Under the pieces are notes generated by a model that was given only the letters and a program-made list of their open reading frames with translations, was not told where the DNA came from and did not search any database. From positions 124,001 through 188,000 of the forward strand of contig NZ_CAJTXD010000004.1 in the NCBI RefSeq assembly GCF_910580175.1: DNA of 64,000 nt, given 5' to 3'. A program made the position numbers and the translations under genes. Origin of the DNA: an uncultured Alistipes sp. GTDB taxonomy: Bacteria; Bacteroidota; Bacteroidia; Bacteroidales; Rikenellaceae. Below are positions 51,135 to 60,137 of this stretch, in pieces; position 1 is the stretch's first letter; every line of letters begins with the position of its first letter.

Positions 51135-52805
51135 TTATAAAGTCTCATCCTCTTCTTCGTCGGTGTAGGAAGGAGGCGTTTTGCAACCCTTGTAGAATTC
51201 GTAGTAATAATCCATGTTGGCAGGCTCGTTGTCGAATCCGGCCGAACGCCCTTCGACATCTTTGCCTTCCTGGCTGAAGATGAAGACGAAAGGAGTCCAC
51301 CAATCGAGGGCGGGGTGATGGAGAACCCAATCGGGTACGGTACCGCTCAACCGGTTGAGGTTGATGGCCAGCCGGACGGTGTGAGGCAATACCTTGGGCG
51401 TGCCGATCAGGGCGCGGGGCAGCGTGTCGACGCCTTTGTCGTTGCGCGAATTGGCAATGTCCTGCTCGGTGTAGCGCGGCCAGGAAGGATCGTCCTCGAA
51501 AGAGGGGATCGACCCCTGGAAGTAGTTGACCGAAAGCACCAGCGTATCGAGCTTATCCCAGGCGAGCAACCGCCGCGGCAACTCTTTCTCTTCGTAGAAA
51601 CCGCCGAGGGCGTCGATGATGTTGTTGCTCAAGTCGTAGATGAGCCGCTTTTGGTTGGCGCCGAGGTCCAGAACCCGCAGGTTGGGAAGATTCTCGGGCG
51701 TGAGCACCTCGGGCAGGGTCTGGAAGTTGTTGCCGCGCAGATCGAGGTATTCGAGGTTTTTCAGATTCTTGATCTCCGGGGACAGGGTGCTCAACCCGTA
51801 GGAGAAGAGCGTAAGCCGCTTCAACTGCGTGAGTTTGGGGAGGTATTCGCCGATGTCGAGCGAAAGCGTGGACGCGCTGGCATTGCTCCAGAACGACAAC
51901 TCTTCGGCGGCGGTAAGGTACTGTACTTCGAAAGGAAGCGCCTCCTTGGTCTGGAACATGGAGAACAGCGCGGACTTGACGCGGCCGGCTTTCTCGGGGG
52001 TGTAATCTTTCATGCCCTCCTCCCAAAGGACGACGCCGTCCCAGGTTTCCATGCGATCGGAACTGTTCCACCCCGACCATATGTTCAACGATCGGGCGAT
52101 GCCGAGCAGCGCGATCGAGTCGCCCTGGCGGGTGTTCTCCTCGATCATGGGGGCTGCGGTCTGCGTGACGATCAGCTTGTCGTGGCGGCTCAACTCCACC
52201 TCGCTCTTGGGCTTGAACACCACGTCGGCGATACGCTCCAGGGGGGCGGAGTTGATATTCCAGTTGAAGCGCACGGAAACCTCGCGCGGGCGGATGCCGC
52301 GGTCGAACGAGACGGCATACTTGTCGTGGTTGAGCCAGCTTGCATTGTCGGGGATCACGATGTCGAAATCGACGTTGGTCTTGATCTTGACGTCGAAATA
52401 ACGTTTGCCGAACTCGGCGTAGTTCTCGACCTTGACCTCGGCGTCGTTTACCGAGATGGCGTAATCGAAGCCTTCCTGATCGATGGTAATCTCCTGCTTG
52501 TCCCAGGTCTGTTGGTTTTGGATGCGTACGATGCCCTGGCGCGGGGTGTCGCGCAGTGCGGAGTCGATGATGATCTGGCAATCGATCGAACCGCGGCCGT
52601 TGGCGGGCGAAATCGTGAGCCACGGCTCATCGGTGGTGGCGATCCAACTGTCGCTCGATGCGATGCGGATCGTGCGGGTGCCGCCCTCGGCGCCGATGGC
52701 GATGTTCTGGCTGTCGAGACCGAACTCGACGGCCTTGTCCTGGTCGGAGCAAGCGATCGAACCGATCGCGGCAAGGCCTATCGCTATATATTTTATGGTT
52801 TTCAT
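51135..52805 (-). CDS. BACON and leucine-rich-repeat lipoprotein
   Basis: 556 residues. Lipobox IGSIAC followed by SDQDKAV. Residues ~25-115 match a BACON-type domain (IAIGAEGGTRTIRIASSDSWIATTDEPWLTISPANG) and a second copy may follow. From about 300 to 480 there are leucine-rich repeats (LPKLTQLKRLTLFSYGLSTL, LKNLEYLDLRGNNFQTLPEVL, NLPNLRVLDLGANQKRLI). The tail is acidic (TDEEEDETL). Such proteins bind other proteins or glycans; here it sits next to a second LRR lipoprotein and a protease, suggesting capture of a protein substrate. Sixteen bp from the protease gene. Confidence 0.75.
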   Translation of the reverse strand: MKTIKYIAIGLAAIGSIACSDQDKAVEFGLDSQNIAIGAEGGTRTIRIASSDSWIATTDEPWLTISPANGRGSIDCQIIIDSALRDTPRQGIVRIQNQQTWDKQEITIDQEGFDYAISVNDAEVKVENYAEFGKRYFDVKIKTNVDFDIVIPDNASWLNHDKYAVSFDRGIRPREVSVRFNWNINSAPLERIADVVFKPKSEVELSRHDKLIVTQTAAPMIEENTRQGDSIALLGIARSLNIWSGWNSSDRMETWDGVVLWEEGMKDYTPEKAGRVKSALFSMFQTKEALPFEVQYLTAAEELSFWSNASASTLSLDIGEYLPKLTQLKRLTLFSYGLSTLSPEIKNLKNLEYLDLRGNNFQTLPEVLTPENLPNLRVLDLGANQKRLIYDLSNNIIDALGGFYEEKELPRRLLAWDKLDTLVLSVNYFQGSIPSFEDDPSWPRYTEQDIANSRNDKGVDTLPRALIGTPKVLPHTVRLAINLNRLSGTVPDWVLHHPALDWWTPFVFIFSQEGKDVEGRSAGFDNEPANMDYYYEFYKGCKTPPSYTDEEEDETL

Positions 52806-52826
52806 AAGCAATTGACTGTAAAAATG

Positions 52827-55502
52827 TTATTCCAACATGGCATCGCAGTTGAGGATGTTCTGCGTCTTGTCATAGATCAACATGTAGGCTCCTGCACGCC
52901 AATAGAGACAGATCGACGAAGCATCGAACGTGATGTTGGGGTTGTCGCTGATGTCGAGGTGGTAGATCAGGTGCGAGATGGTGTCGTCGATGTTGCGCAG
53001 GTCGTTCGAACCGATGAAGAAACCGCGCAGGCCGGTGTGGCGGTAAAGCCCCGTAGGCCATTCGCGCAGGCATCGGTTGCCCTCGGCGTCGCGCTGTCCG
53101 CGGATGGCGTAGACGGTAAGCGACGCGGAGTTCAGCGGCCCGTAGGGAAATGAACTGAACGAGTTGTAGGAGAGGTCGATACCGTAGAGATAGGGCAGCT
53201 TCTCGGCCGCGAAATCGTCGGGAAGCTCCTTCAGCTGGTTGTACGTAAAGTCCATGGACCGCAACGATGGCGTGTATTTTCCGTTGAACGCGTCCTTGGG
53301 AATCTCCGTAAGACTGCAATTGCTCATGAGCAGGTAGGCAACGTAGGAGTTGCTCTCGCTGAACAAGGCTTTGGGGAAGACCTTGATGGGGTTGGAACTC
53401 AAGGTCAGCGTGTTGGCCAGCACACCGCGGAAATCGTCGGGGAACTTCTCGATCCGGTTGTTGGCGAGGTTGACCGACGAAATGATGTATTTCCCCTTGG
53501 AGTTGAAGATGTTGGGGAATTCGGTCAGCCGGTTGTAGGCGGCCGAGAACGTCTCCATGTCCTCCATGGTGCAGAACTTCCCGTCGGTGGTGGGGAATTC
53601 CTCGATGAGGTTGTGGTCGAGACGCAGCTGCGTGAATGCGATCTCGGGCATGCCGCCGTTGGGCAGCTTGCTGATCTTATTGTTGGTCATGTCGAGCAGC
53701 CCCAGCTTCTTGAGGTTGCGGAACGAATCGGGAATCGCGGTAACGCCGTTGTCGGCGCAGTAGAGAATCTGCAACTCGTCCTTAGCAGGGCCGTTGCCCA
53801 AGGCGGCCAGACCCTGCGCCAAGCCTTCGGGGTCTTTCTGGCTCCACTGGATGTTGTTGGAGATGTTCAACGAAATGAGCTTGGGCATGCGGGTGATGAC
53901 CTGGGGGAACATGCTCATGTTGGGGCAGTTGTAGATCTCTACGTCGGTGCACGATTCGAGCAGCGCCATTTCGTCGGGCAGACTTTCGATCTCGCTGTTG
54001 GCGAGGTTGAAGTTTTCGAGTTTGGTCAACTTGCCGATCGAGGCGGGCAACGATTTCAGACCGTTGCAGAGCTTGCCGTAAGAGATGTCGCGGGGCAGCA
54101 GGCGGCTCTGCATGCCCGTGGCGGGGTCGATGATCTCCTTTTCGGTCAGTCCGGCATCGTACAGCACCGTGGCGGCGATGTGGATGTCGTGCTCGCGCAA
54201 GGCCCGGGCGCAAGGCTCGGACATCTGCGGTGCGGGATAGATCATCGAAAGGTACTTCTTATGGTTCTCCATCCGGTTGCGCGACCGCTCCGTCATGCTC
54301 ATGTTGGGATCGGCCGTAGGGTCGTATTCGAGGACGTTCTTGTCGTTGTGCGTACCCAGATAGAGTTCGACCAGCTGGTCGAGCGAACCCAGTTCCTCGG
54401 GCATGTGACCGCGGATGCCGAATTCGCTCAAGTCGAGCTTGGCGATGCGTCCGTTGGAGTGGAGGTGTACGCCGGGCTGGTCGCCCCAGAGGTCGCAGTC
54501 CTTGTTGAAATTCCAGTTGACACCTTTGGTGTAGCTTTCGCCGGCGTAAGACCAGTTTTCGCCGTCGAGCGCTTTCCATATTCTGTATAGCGCGTAGTAA
54601 TCCTTGATGTAGTCGTCGCTTTCGTAAAGCGTGATCTTGGCTTTGACGTCGGTGGTGCGGTTATCTTCGACAGAAAAGTCGGAACCGGCCGGCGCCGTGT
54701 TGGTTTCGAGCAGCTTTTTGTTGGAGTCGGAGACGGCATAGGTAACGATGCGGTAATCGCCGCCGGGCAACGACAACAACGAATCGCATGAAGCGGACGA
54801 GGTGCGGAACCCGGGGTTCTCCTCATTCGTCTCGTCGAAATGGAGCGAGAACTTCATGGGCAGGTTGGTAAACTCGGTGCGCTGGTTGGTGCTCTTGTTC
54901 TGCACAGTGATGTTGGCCCAGGCGATCTCGTCGAAAGTATATTGACGCGTCGCGGCGCGGGTCTTGGGCGTATTCTCGAATGCGGAGAAGTCCTTGATGA
55001 GCGAGAACCGCACCGAACCGCGCGGCAACACGTTGACCGTGAGGTCGTGGGAGGTCAGACCGCCGGGAACGACCGACAGCGTCGGCGCTATGGGCGACCC
55101 GTTGTAGAGCAGCTCGTCGTTGGCGTCGTAGAGGGAGAACGTGATGATGCGGTAATCGCCGGTCAGCAGCTTCAGCTTCTCGCTGCGCAGGCCGAATTCG
55201 GCGGCCGTCTTGTCGGCAGCCGAGAGGGTAAGGGTCTGGGCGATGGTCGTGCCGTTGTACTCCAGGCGCACGGTAACCTTCGATGCGTCGGCGAGGTAGT
55301 CGATCTGCGACTGGATGGCCCGGCTTTCGGGTGCGGCCGAGGTGGAAGGGGCCTGGTAGGAAGCCTCTTTGTAGAGTTTGAATTGGACGTATCCGTATTC
55401 CGTATCGCGGTTGTCGATACCCTCGTCGTCGGAACAACCGACGAAAAGAGCCGTCGTCAAGCAGACGAGGGGCACGATGTGGAAAAATCTTGAAAGTTTC
55501 AT
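52827..55502 (-). CDS. Large leucine-rich-repeat lipoprotein (DUF4458-like)
   Basis: 891 residues. Lipobox ALFVGC followed by SDDEGID, a good surface-export signal. Two related beta-rich domains (about 35-165 and 165-300; each contains GDYRIITFSLYD or GDYRIVTYAVSD) resemble DUF4458. The C-terminal 550 residues carry at least ten irregular LRRs (LKSLPASIGKLTKLENFNLA, NLKKLGLLDMTNNKISKLP, LTEFPNIF, IEKFPDDFRGVLANTLTLSS). BspA-like and related LRR proteins of this phylum bind host or bacterial proteins. Probably the main ligand-binding protein of this operon (inference). Confidence 0.75.
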   Translation of the reverse strand: MKLSRFFHIVPLVCLTTALFVGCSDDEGIDNRDTEYGYVQFKLYKEASYQAPSTSAAPESRAIQSQIDYLADASKVTVRLEYNGTTIAQTLTLSAADKTAAEFGLRSEKLKLLTGDYRIITFSLYDANDELLYNGSPIAPTLSVVPGGLTSHDLTVNVLPRGSVRFSLIKDFSAFENTPKTRAATRQYTFDEIAWANITVQNKSTNQRTEFTNLPMKFSLHFDETNEENPGFRTSSASCDSLLSLPGGDYRIVTYAVSDSNKKLLETNTAPAGSDFSVEDNRTTDVKAKITLYESDDYIKDYYALYRIWKALDGENWSYAGESYTKGVNWNFNKDCDLWGDQPGVHLHSNGRIAKLDLSEFGIRGHMPEELGSLDQLVELYLGTHNDKNVLEYDPTADPNMSMTERSRNRMENHKKYLSMIYPAPQMSEPCARALREHDIHIAATVLYDAGLTEKEIIDPATGMQSRLLPRDISYGKLCNGLKSLPASIGKLTKLENFNLANSEIESLPDEMALLESCTDVEIYNCPNMSMFPQVITRMPKLISLNISNNIQWSQKDPEGLAQGLAALGNGPAKDELQILYCADNGVTAIPDSFRNLKKLGLLDMTNNKISKLPNGGMPEIAFTQLRLDHNLIEEFPTTDGKFCTMEDMETFSAAYNRLTEFPNIFNSKGKYIISSVNLANNRIEKFPDDFRGVLANTLTLSSNPIKVFPKALFSESNSYVAYLLMSNCSLTEIPKDAFNGKYTPSLRSMDFTYNQLKELPDDFAAEKLPYLYGIDLSYNSFSSFPYGPLNSASLTVYAIRGQRDAEGNRCLREWPTGLYRHTGLRGFFIGSNDLRNIDDTISHLIYHLDISDNPNITFDASSICLYWRAGAYMLIYDKTQNILNCDAMLE

Positions 55503-55597
55503 GTTGTAAAACTTTGTACTGTATTCTCTGTTGATTATAGTTTCAAAGTCGCCCCTCGAACCCCCTTGGCCCGGGGGCGACTTGCGGGCAGAAAACC

Positions 55598-57598
55598 CTA
55601 TTCGGGCTTGTATTCGACCACGATATAACCGATGATCATATCTTGCTTCTTGAGCGTGATTTCGGTCTTGTCTCCGGCGGTTTCGAAGAACGGCATCAAT
55701 ACATAGGTGCTGCCCATGGCATAGAGTGCGATCTTTTCGTCGTCGTAGAACGTCGTCTCGTCGTGTTCGGGCAGGATCAAGCTGATCTGGCCTACCGAGG
55801 TGCTGGTAATGGTCAACTTGTACTGCGGAACATTCAACTCGACGAAGTCTGCTTCGAAATCGGGATCATCGCTGGCGATCGGTGCGAGCGTCACGCCGGG
55901 GGTCTCCTGGGCCAAGGCGATTTTGTCGGTTCCTCCCCCCTGTTCTTTCTCGATGAACATGAACTCGACGATGCCGAGAATCTGGCCGTCTTCATCCTTG
56001 AAGACGAAGTAAGCCATGGGAACCTCGGGTGCCGTTCCCTCCCAAGTGAACTTCATGTTCTCATAATCGTACTTGCCCTTGAGCTTGATCCACATCTTGC
56101 CTGCTTCCCAGGGAGACTCCTCCAGGGTAAGCCAGGGCGATGCCATCGGTGCCGTGGCGTAGGGACCTTCTTCGCCATAGATTTCGTACGAAGCATAGGG
56201 GCGTGAGAACTCCATGGCGGCCATTTCATAGGCGAACGGGGTCTCGTAGGTCAGGTGGTAGGCGATGGATGCTGCGCTCCAGGCGCCCTCGAAAGGATAA
56301 TCGCCGGCGGGAAGCTGCGAGAATTTGAAGTACTGATCGCTTTCGGTGGATGTCTCGACCTTGATGGAGAAGTCGCCGAGGGCTGCTGCCTGGGTAAAGG
56401 TGCTGGCAACGTAGGCGCTGTAAGCGGAGGCGATCTGCTGACCGGCGATTACGCTTTGGCGGTCGAAGCCCTGGGGAACCTTGGCCTTGGGAATGGCGAT
56501 GAGGTAGGCCTTGCGGGCGTCGCCGGTGTTGGGTTTGCAGAGGATCTGCAATCTTTGCGACCAGAGACCGGCCGTCTTGGCGCTCTCGCTCCATTTGAAT
56601 TCATCGGCGAAATATATCCACGAGCCGGCATTGCCCAGAGTCAGGTTGCCGTCGGCATGCTCGACAACGAGGAACACTTCGCTGCCGTAGGTCAATTCGA
56701 AAGTCTTGTACGTACCGATTTCGGGCGAACCGTAGCTGCCCTGCGAGGCGGTGTAGTAGGCGCCTGCGGCGTTGAACTGCTCGGCAGCCGCAAGGTTGGT
56801 GTAGAGAATGTCGGCGCAACCGGTCATGGAAACCTCGTACGAAGCGACCTCGACGGGATTCGTCGAGTCGGTGTTGTCGATGAAGACGATCTGCTCGACG
56901 ACGTTTTCCCACGGGCACTTCTCGACGTCGGTGCGCAGGAACAACTCGGTTTTGCCGGCGCTGCCGCTGCTGGCGTTCATCTCCATCCACTCGGGATTCT
57001 TGCTGATGGCCCAGTCGAAATTGGTCTCGACGACGATCCGCTGCATGTAGTTGTACTCCTTGCTCAAGGAGAGCATCGCGATCGACTTGACCGGCTCGGT
57101 GCCGTAGCTATAATCGCCGGTTTCGGGATCACGGACGAAGAGCGAGCCTTCTTCCTCGGAATCGGGGTTCTGTATGGCTGTACAGATGCTGATCGTACGC
57201 TCCAGACTGGCATAAGCGATGGTGGCGATGACCTGGGTCTGGCCGCCCATGGTCAACGAAACCTCGCATACGCGATCTTGGTCGAACTGCTCCAGTGCGG
57301 AACAACCGACGGTAAGGGTCGTCTTGCCGGCAGTGCCGCGCAGGGTGTAGGTCTTCTGCGAACCGTCGACGAACCAGAAGTGCTCGGCGACCTCGGTGGG
57401 AATCTTGGCTTCCCAAGCCATGTTCGGCTCGATGTCGAACGAGTATTGCGCTCCGGCGACGATGGTTGCCGTGACGGGAGTCGGGAAAATCGGAGTTCCG
57501 GTGGAGTCCGTATCTTTGTCCGAATCGGAACAAGCTGCGAAAGCCATGCTCAGGCCGGCGGTCAACAGCACTGCCCAGTGCAAAAAGTACTTTTTCAT
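55598..57598 (-). CDS. Large lipoprotein of unknown function in SusCD operon
   Basis: 666 residues. Lipobox MAFAAC followed by SDSDKDTD, matching surface export. The first ~270 residues contain two BACON/Ig-like units (AGAQYSFDIEPNMAWEAKIP...; RIVVETNFDWAISKNPEWMEMNASSG). The remaining ~390 residues are beta-rich and have no motif that I recognise. In B. thetaiotaomicron a SusCD complex with two extra lipoproteins (BT2261-BT2264) has been crystallised with peptides; this and the next protein may be the counterparts, which is a recollection to be tested by alignment. Confidence 0.65.
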   Translation of the reverse strand: MKKYFLHWAVLLTAGLSMAFAACSDSDKDTDSTGTPIFPTPVTATIVAGAQYSFDIEPNMAWEAKIPTEVAEHFWFVDGSQKTYTLRGTAGKTTLTVGCSALEQFDQDRVCEVSLTMGGQTQVIATIAYASLERTISICTAIQNPDSEEEGSLFVRDPETGDYSYGTEPVKSIAMLSLSKEYNYMQRIVVETNFDWAISKNPEWMEMNASSGSAGKTELFLRTDVEKCPWENVVEQIVFIDNTDSTNPVEVASYEVSMTGCADILYTNLAAAEQFNAAGAYYTASQGSYGSPEIGTYKTFELTYGSEVFLVVEHADGNLTLGNAGSWIYFADEFKWSESAKTAGLWSQRLQILCKPNTGDARKAYLIAIPKAKVPQGFDRQSVIAGQQIASAYSAYVASTFTQAAALGDFSIKVETSTESDQYFKFSQLPAGDYPFEGAWSAASIAYHLTYETPFAYEMAAMEFSRPYASYEIYGEEGPYATAPMASPWLTLEESPWEAGKMWIKLKGKYDYENMKFTWEGTAPEVPMAYFVFKDEDGQILGIVEFMFIEKEQGGGTDKIALAQETPGVTLAPIASDDPDFEADFVELNVPQYKLTITSTSVGQISLILPEHDETTFYDDEKIALYAMGSTYVLMPFFETAGDKTEITLKKQDMIIGYIVVEYKPE

Positions 57599-57648
57599 AA
57601 TAGTTGGCTTTTTGTTAATAAAGAGAACACGTTTTGCCGATTCTCGAA

Positions 57649-58560
57649 TTACATGCTGCTTCCGCCTTGGAGCAGTTCGGCTTCTTCATCGCTGATCCAT
57701 TCGAGGATGTTGTAGAAGGTGCCCACCGTGCCGTACATGGTGCCGAGGTCTTCGACATAGGCCAATATCCACAACGATACGAACCGGTCGCAGGCGTTGA
57801 AATAGGATAGGTTGGCCGGGCTGCTGCTGACGAGAATCTTACCGTCGCCGTGGGGCTGCCCGAAGACCGAGTCCGTATCGCTGAGCACCTGGTCGGGATC
57901 CATCGAGACGATGGGATTCGCCGGGTCGGAAGGATCGAACGTCAGGGTCACGTCGTAACCGGTGAAAAGCCAGTCGTGCAGGATGACCGTATGCTCTTTG
58001 GAGGGGTCTTTGGTAACGCGTACGAGCCGCTGGAGGCTCTGGTTCTCGACGCCCGGATAGGAATTGAGGAACATCGAGGTAACGAGACACCAACCGGTAA
58101 AGTCGTCGAGCAGGAAAGGGCAGCTCTTGACCATTTTGACATGGGTGGTGTCGCCGTAGAGATCCCATTTCAACTGCTGGGGCATGACCAGACGCAACGA
58201 GAAATTCAGCGTGTCGCCGCTCTCGAACATGCCGTAGGCGGGGTAGACGCGGACTTCCGTGGCCCGGTTTCCGGCCGGAATGGTAATGGTGTTGGACTGA
58301 AGTCGGTAGTGGAGACCTTCGATGGCCTTGCTGTTCTTGTCGATGATCTCGACGCCGAAGTTGCGATCGTAGTCGCAGGCCGTGGTCGCGGCGACCGGCA
58401 CGGCAAAGTACTCCTGGTCTTGCAGGACCATGTTTACCGACATCGTGTCGGTAAACATCACGTATTCCGCGTCGGAATAGGTGGTGTACTGCTGGTCGCA
58501 CCCCGAAGAGAGTGCGGCGACGAATCCCGCTGCAAATAAAACCGTTATGATGTGTTTCAT
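57649..58560 (-). CDS. DUF4984-type surface lipoprotein
   Basis: 303 residues. Lipobox ALSSGC then DQQYTTYSD. The pattern AEYVMFTDTMSVNMVLQDQEYFAVPVAATTACDYDRNFGVEI..GLHYRLQSNTITIPAG..CPFLLDDFTGW fits DUF4984, a Bacteroidota lipoprotein family with a Calx-beta-like first half. It is encoded immediately after susD, the usual position for SusE-like accessory proteins that sit on the transporter. No enzymatic residue pattern. Confidence 0.7.
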   Translation of the reverse strand: MKHIITVLFAAGFVAALSSGCDQQYTTYSDAEYVMFTDTMSVNMVLQDQEYFAVPVAATTACDYDRNFGVEIIDKNSKAIEGLHYRLQSNTITIPAGNRATEVRVYPAYGMFESGDTLNFSLRLVMPQQLKWDLYGDTTHVKMVKSCPFLLDDFTGWCLVTSMFLNSYPGVENQSLQRLVRVTKDPSKEHTVILHDWLFTGYDVTLTFDPSDPANPIVSMDPDQVLSDTDSVFGQPHGDGKILVSSSPANLSYFNACDRFVSLWILAYVEDLGTMYGTVGTFYNILEWISDEEAELLQGGSSM

Positions 58561-58585
58561 GTTCTATCGGTCTGAATGGTTGATG

Positions 58586-60127
58586 CTAATTGTTGCTCTC
58601 GTTGGGCAAGAGTTCCGAACCCGGAGCGTCCAGCTCGTGCTGGGGGATCGGCCATACGAAGCGCGGGTCGTTCGGCTCGATCTTCAGCGAACTGCCTTCC
58701 TGCTGGGTGTAGCTCTGGGGCGTGCGCTCGAAGCCCATGCCCCAACGCTTGAGGTCTTGCAGGCGGAAACCCTCCAGGTAGAGTTCGCGTACGCGCTCCT
58801 CGGAAATCCGCTGCAACCAGTTGTCCTGTCCGAGGTTCAGGGCGCCGCCCGACTCGAAGCGGGTCTGCCGCAAGGCCGTGAGGTCTTTGCCGGCGGCCTG
58901 GAAATCGGGCGTCGACTGGCGGCAGTAGGCTTCGGCACGGATGAGGTACTGCTCGGCCAGACGGAACGGTTTGGGCATGGAAACGTGGAAAATCTTGTTC
59001 TGGATGAAGTTTTGGTTGCCGTAGTACTTGACCAGCAGGGGCCACTTCATGCCGTTGCCGTATCCGATGACGATGCCGCTGGACTGGTCGGCGAAGTAGG
59101 CGGCCTTGCGCAGGTCGCTGGTCTCGTAGGCGCTCAACGCCCATTGTGCGGGCACGTAGTCGGGGTAGAAGTAGGTGTAGTCCCGGGTAAAGCCGAGGAA
59201 CACCGTGCCCAGAGCACCGCCGTAGGAAGTCGAGGTAAAGCCGATGCGCCAGATGATCTCGGGGCTGGCGTCGTAACGCCACATGTAATCGAAGTAGGTG
59301 GTGCCGTCGGAGAGGTACTGCGTGCGTGCGGATGCGAGCGAGAAGCTGGTCTTCCGCTTGTCGATGAGCTTCGAGGAGTACTCGATGGCGCTCTCCCAGT
59401 CCTGCATGTAGAGCGCGATGCGGGCGTGCAGGGCCTCGACGGCGGCTCGGGTAATGTACGGCGAGTTGGCCGCGTTGTCGTCATCCTCGTCGGACAGCAA
59501 CTCTTCGGCCTTGGCAAGGTCTTCGAGCACGAACTGGTAGGAATCGTACAACGAAGCGCGACGGGTAGGCTCCTGCTCGAAATATTTGGTGCGGAGCCGC
59601 ACGCCCAACTCCTGTGCCGCCGTGCTGGGGTCGTAAGCCTTGCAGAAGCACTTGATCAGCTCGGAGTAGCAGAGCGCGCGGATGGCGTAGACTTCGCCCG
59701 TGTAGCCGTCCAGCAAGGACAACTTGGAGTCGTCGGTCTCGTTGGCCCGCACGTTGTCGATGAGGTCGAGGTAGAAGTTGCAGTTGCCGATGACGGAATA
59801 GAGGGAACCGTAGACGCTCTCGATCTCTGCGGAGGTGGAGCGCACCTTCCACTGCCAGAAGTCGCCGAACGTGTTGCTGTTGCCTTCGGCCGCATAAACC
59901 AGGTCGGCCTGGATGTCGGGCAGCTGCGTGAGGTAGCCGCTGTATAGGTAGCCGCTTTTCAGACTGGCGTAGATGCCGATCAGATGTTGCTCTGCATCGT
60001 TGAAGGTCTGCATGGCCTCGTCCTCGCGGATGGCCTGCCGGGGGTATTTCTCAAGGCAGGAAACCGAACCGACGAGCACAGCGACGGCGATCAGACCGAA
60101 TGATATGTATTTAAATAACTTTTTCAT
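58586..60127 (-). CDS. SusD/RagB-type outer-membrane lipoprotein
   Basis: 513 residues. Lipobox VGSVSC then LEKYPRQ. It has the SusD plan: a helical tetratricopeptide-like scaffold (DAEQHLIGIYASLKSG, YTGEVYAIRALCYSELIKCFC, ITRAAVEALHARIALYMQDWESAIEYSSKLI) and the C-terminal ending with GQDNWLQRISEERVRELYLEGFRLQDLKRWG, very characteristic of the family. It acts as the lid that captures ligand over the SusC barrel. Given the operon's protease and lack of glycosidases, RagB-like peptide binding is more likely than glycan binding (inference). Confidence 0.93.
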   Translation of the reverse strand: MKKLFKYISFGLIAVAVLVGSVSCLEKYPRQAIREDEAMQTFNDAEQHLIGIYASLKSGYLYSGYLTQLPDIQADLVYAAEGNSNTFGDFWQWKVRSTSAEIESVYGSLYSVIGNCNFYLDLIDNVRANETDDSKLSLLDGYTGEVYAIRALCYSELIKCFCKAYDPSTAAQELGVRLRTKYFEQEPTRRASLYDSYQFVLEDLAKAEELLSDEDDDNAANSPYITRAAVEALHARIALYMQDWESAIEYSSKLIDKRKTSFSLASARTQYLSDGTTYFDYMWRYDASPEIIWRIGFTSTSYGGALGTVFLGFTRDYTYFYPDYVPAQWALSAYETSDLRKAAYFADQSSGIVIGYGNGMKWPLLVKYYGNQNFIQNKIFHVSMPKPFRLAEQYLIRAEAYCRQSTPDFQAAGKDLTALRQTRFESGGALNLGQDNWLQRISEERVRELYLEGFRLQDLKRWGMGFERTPQSYTQQEGSSLKIEPNDPRFVWPIPQHELDAPGSELLPNESNN

Positions 60128-60137
60128 GATGCTTCGG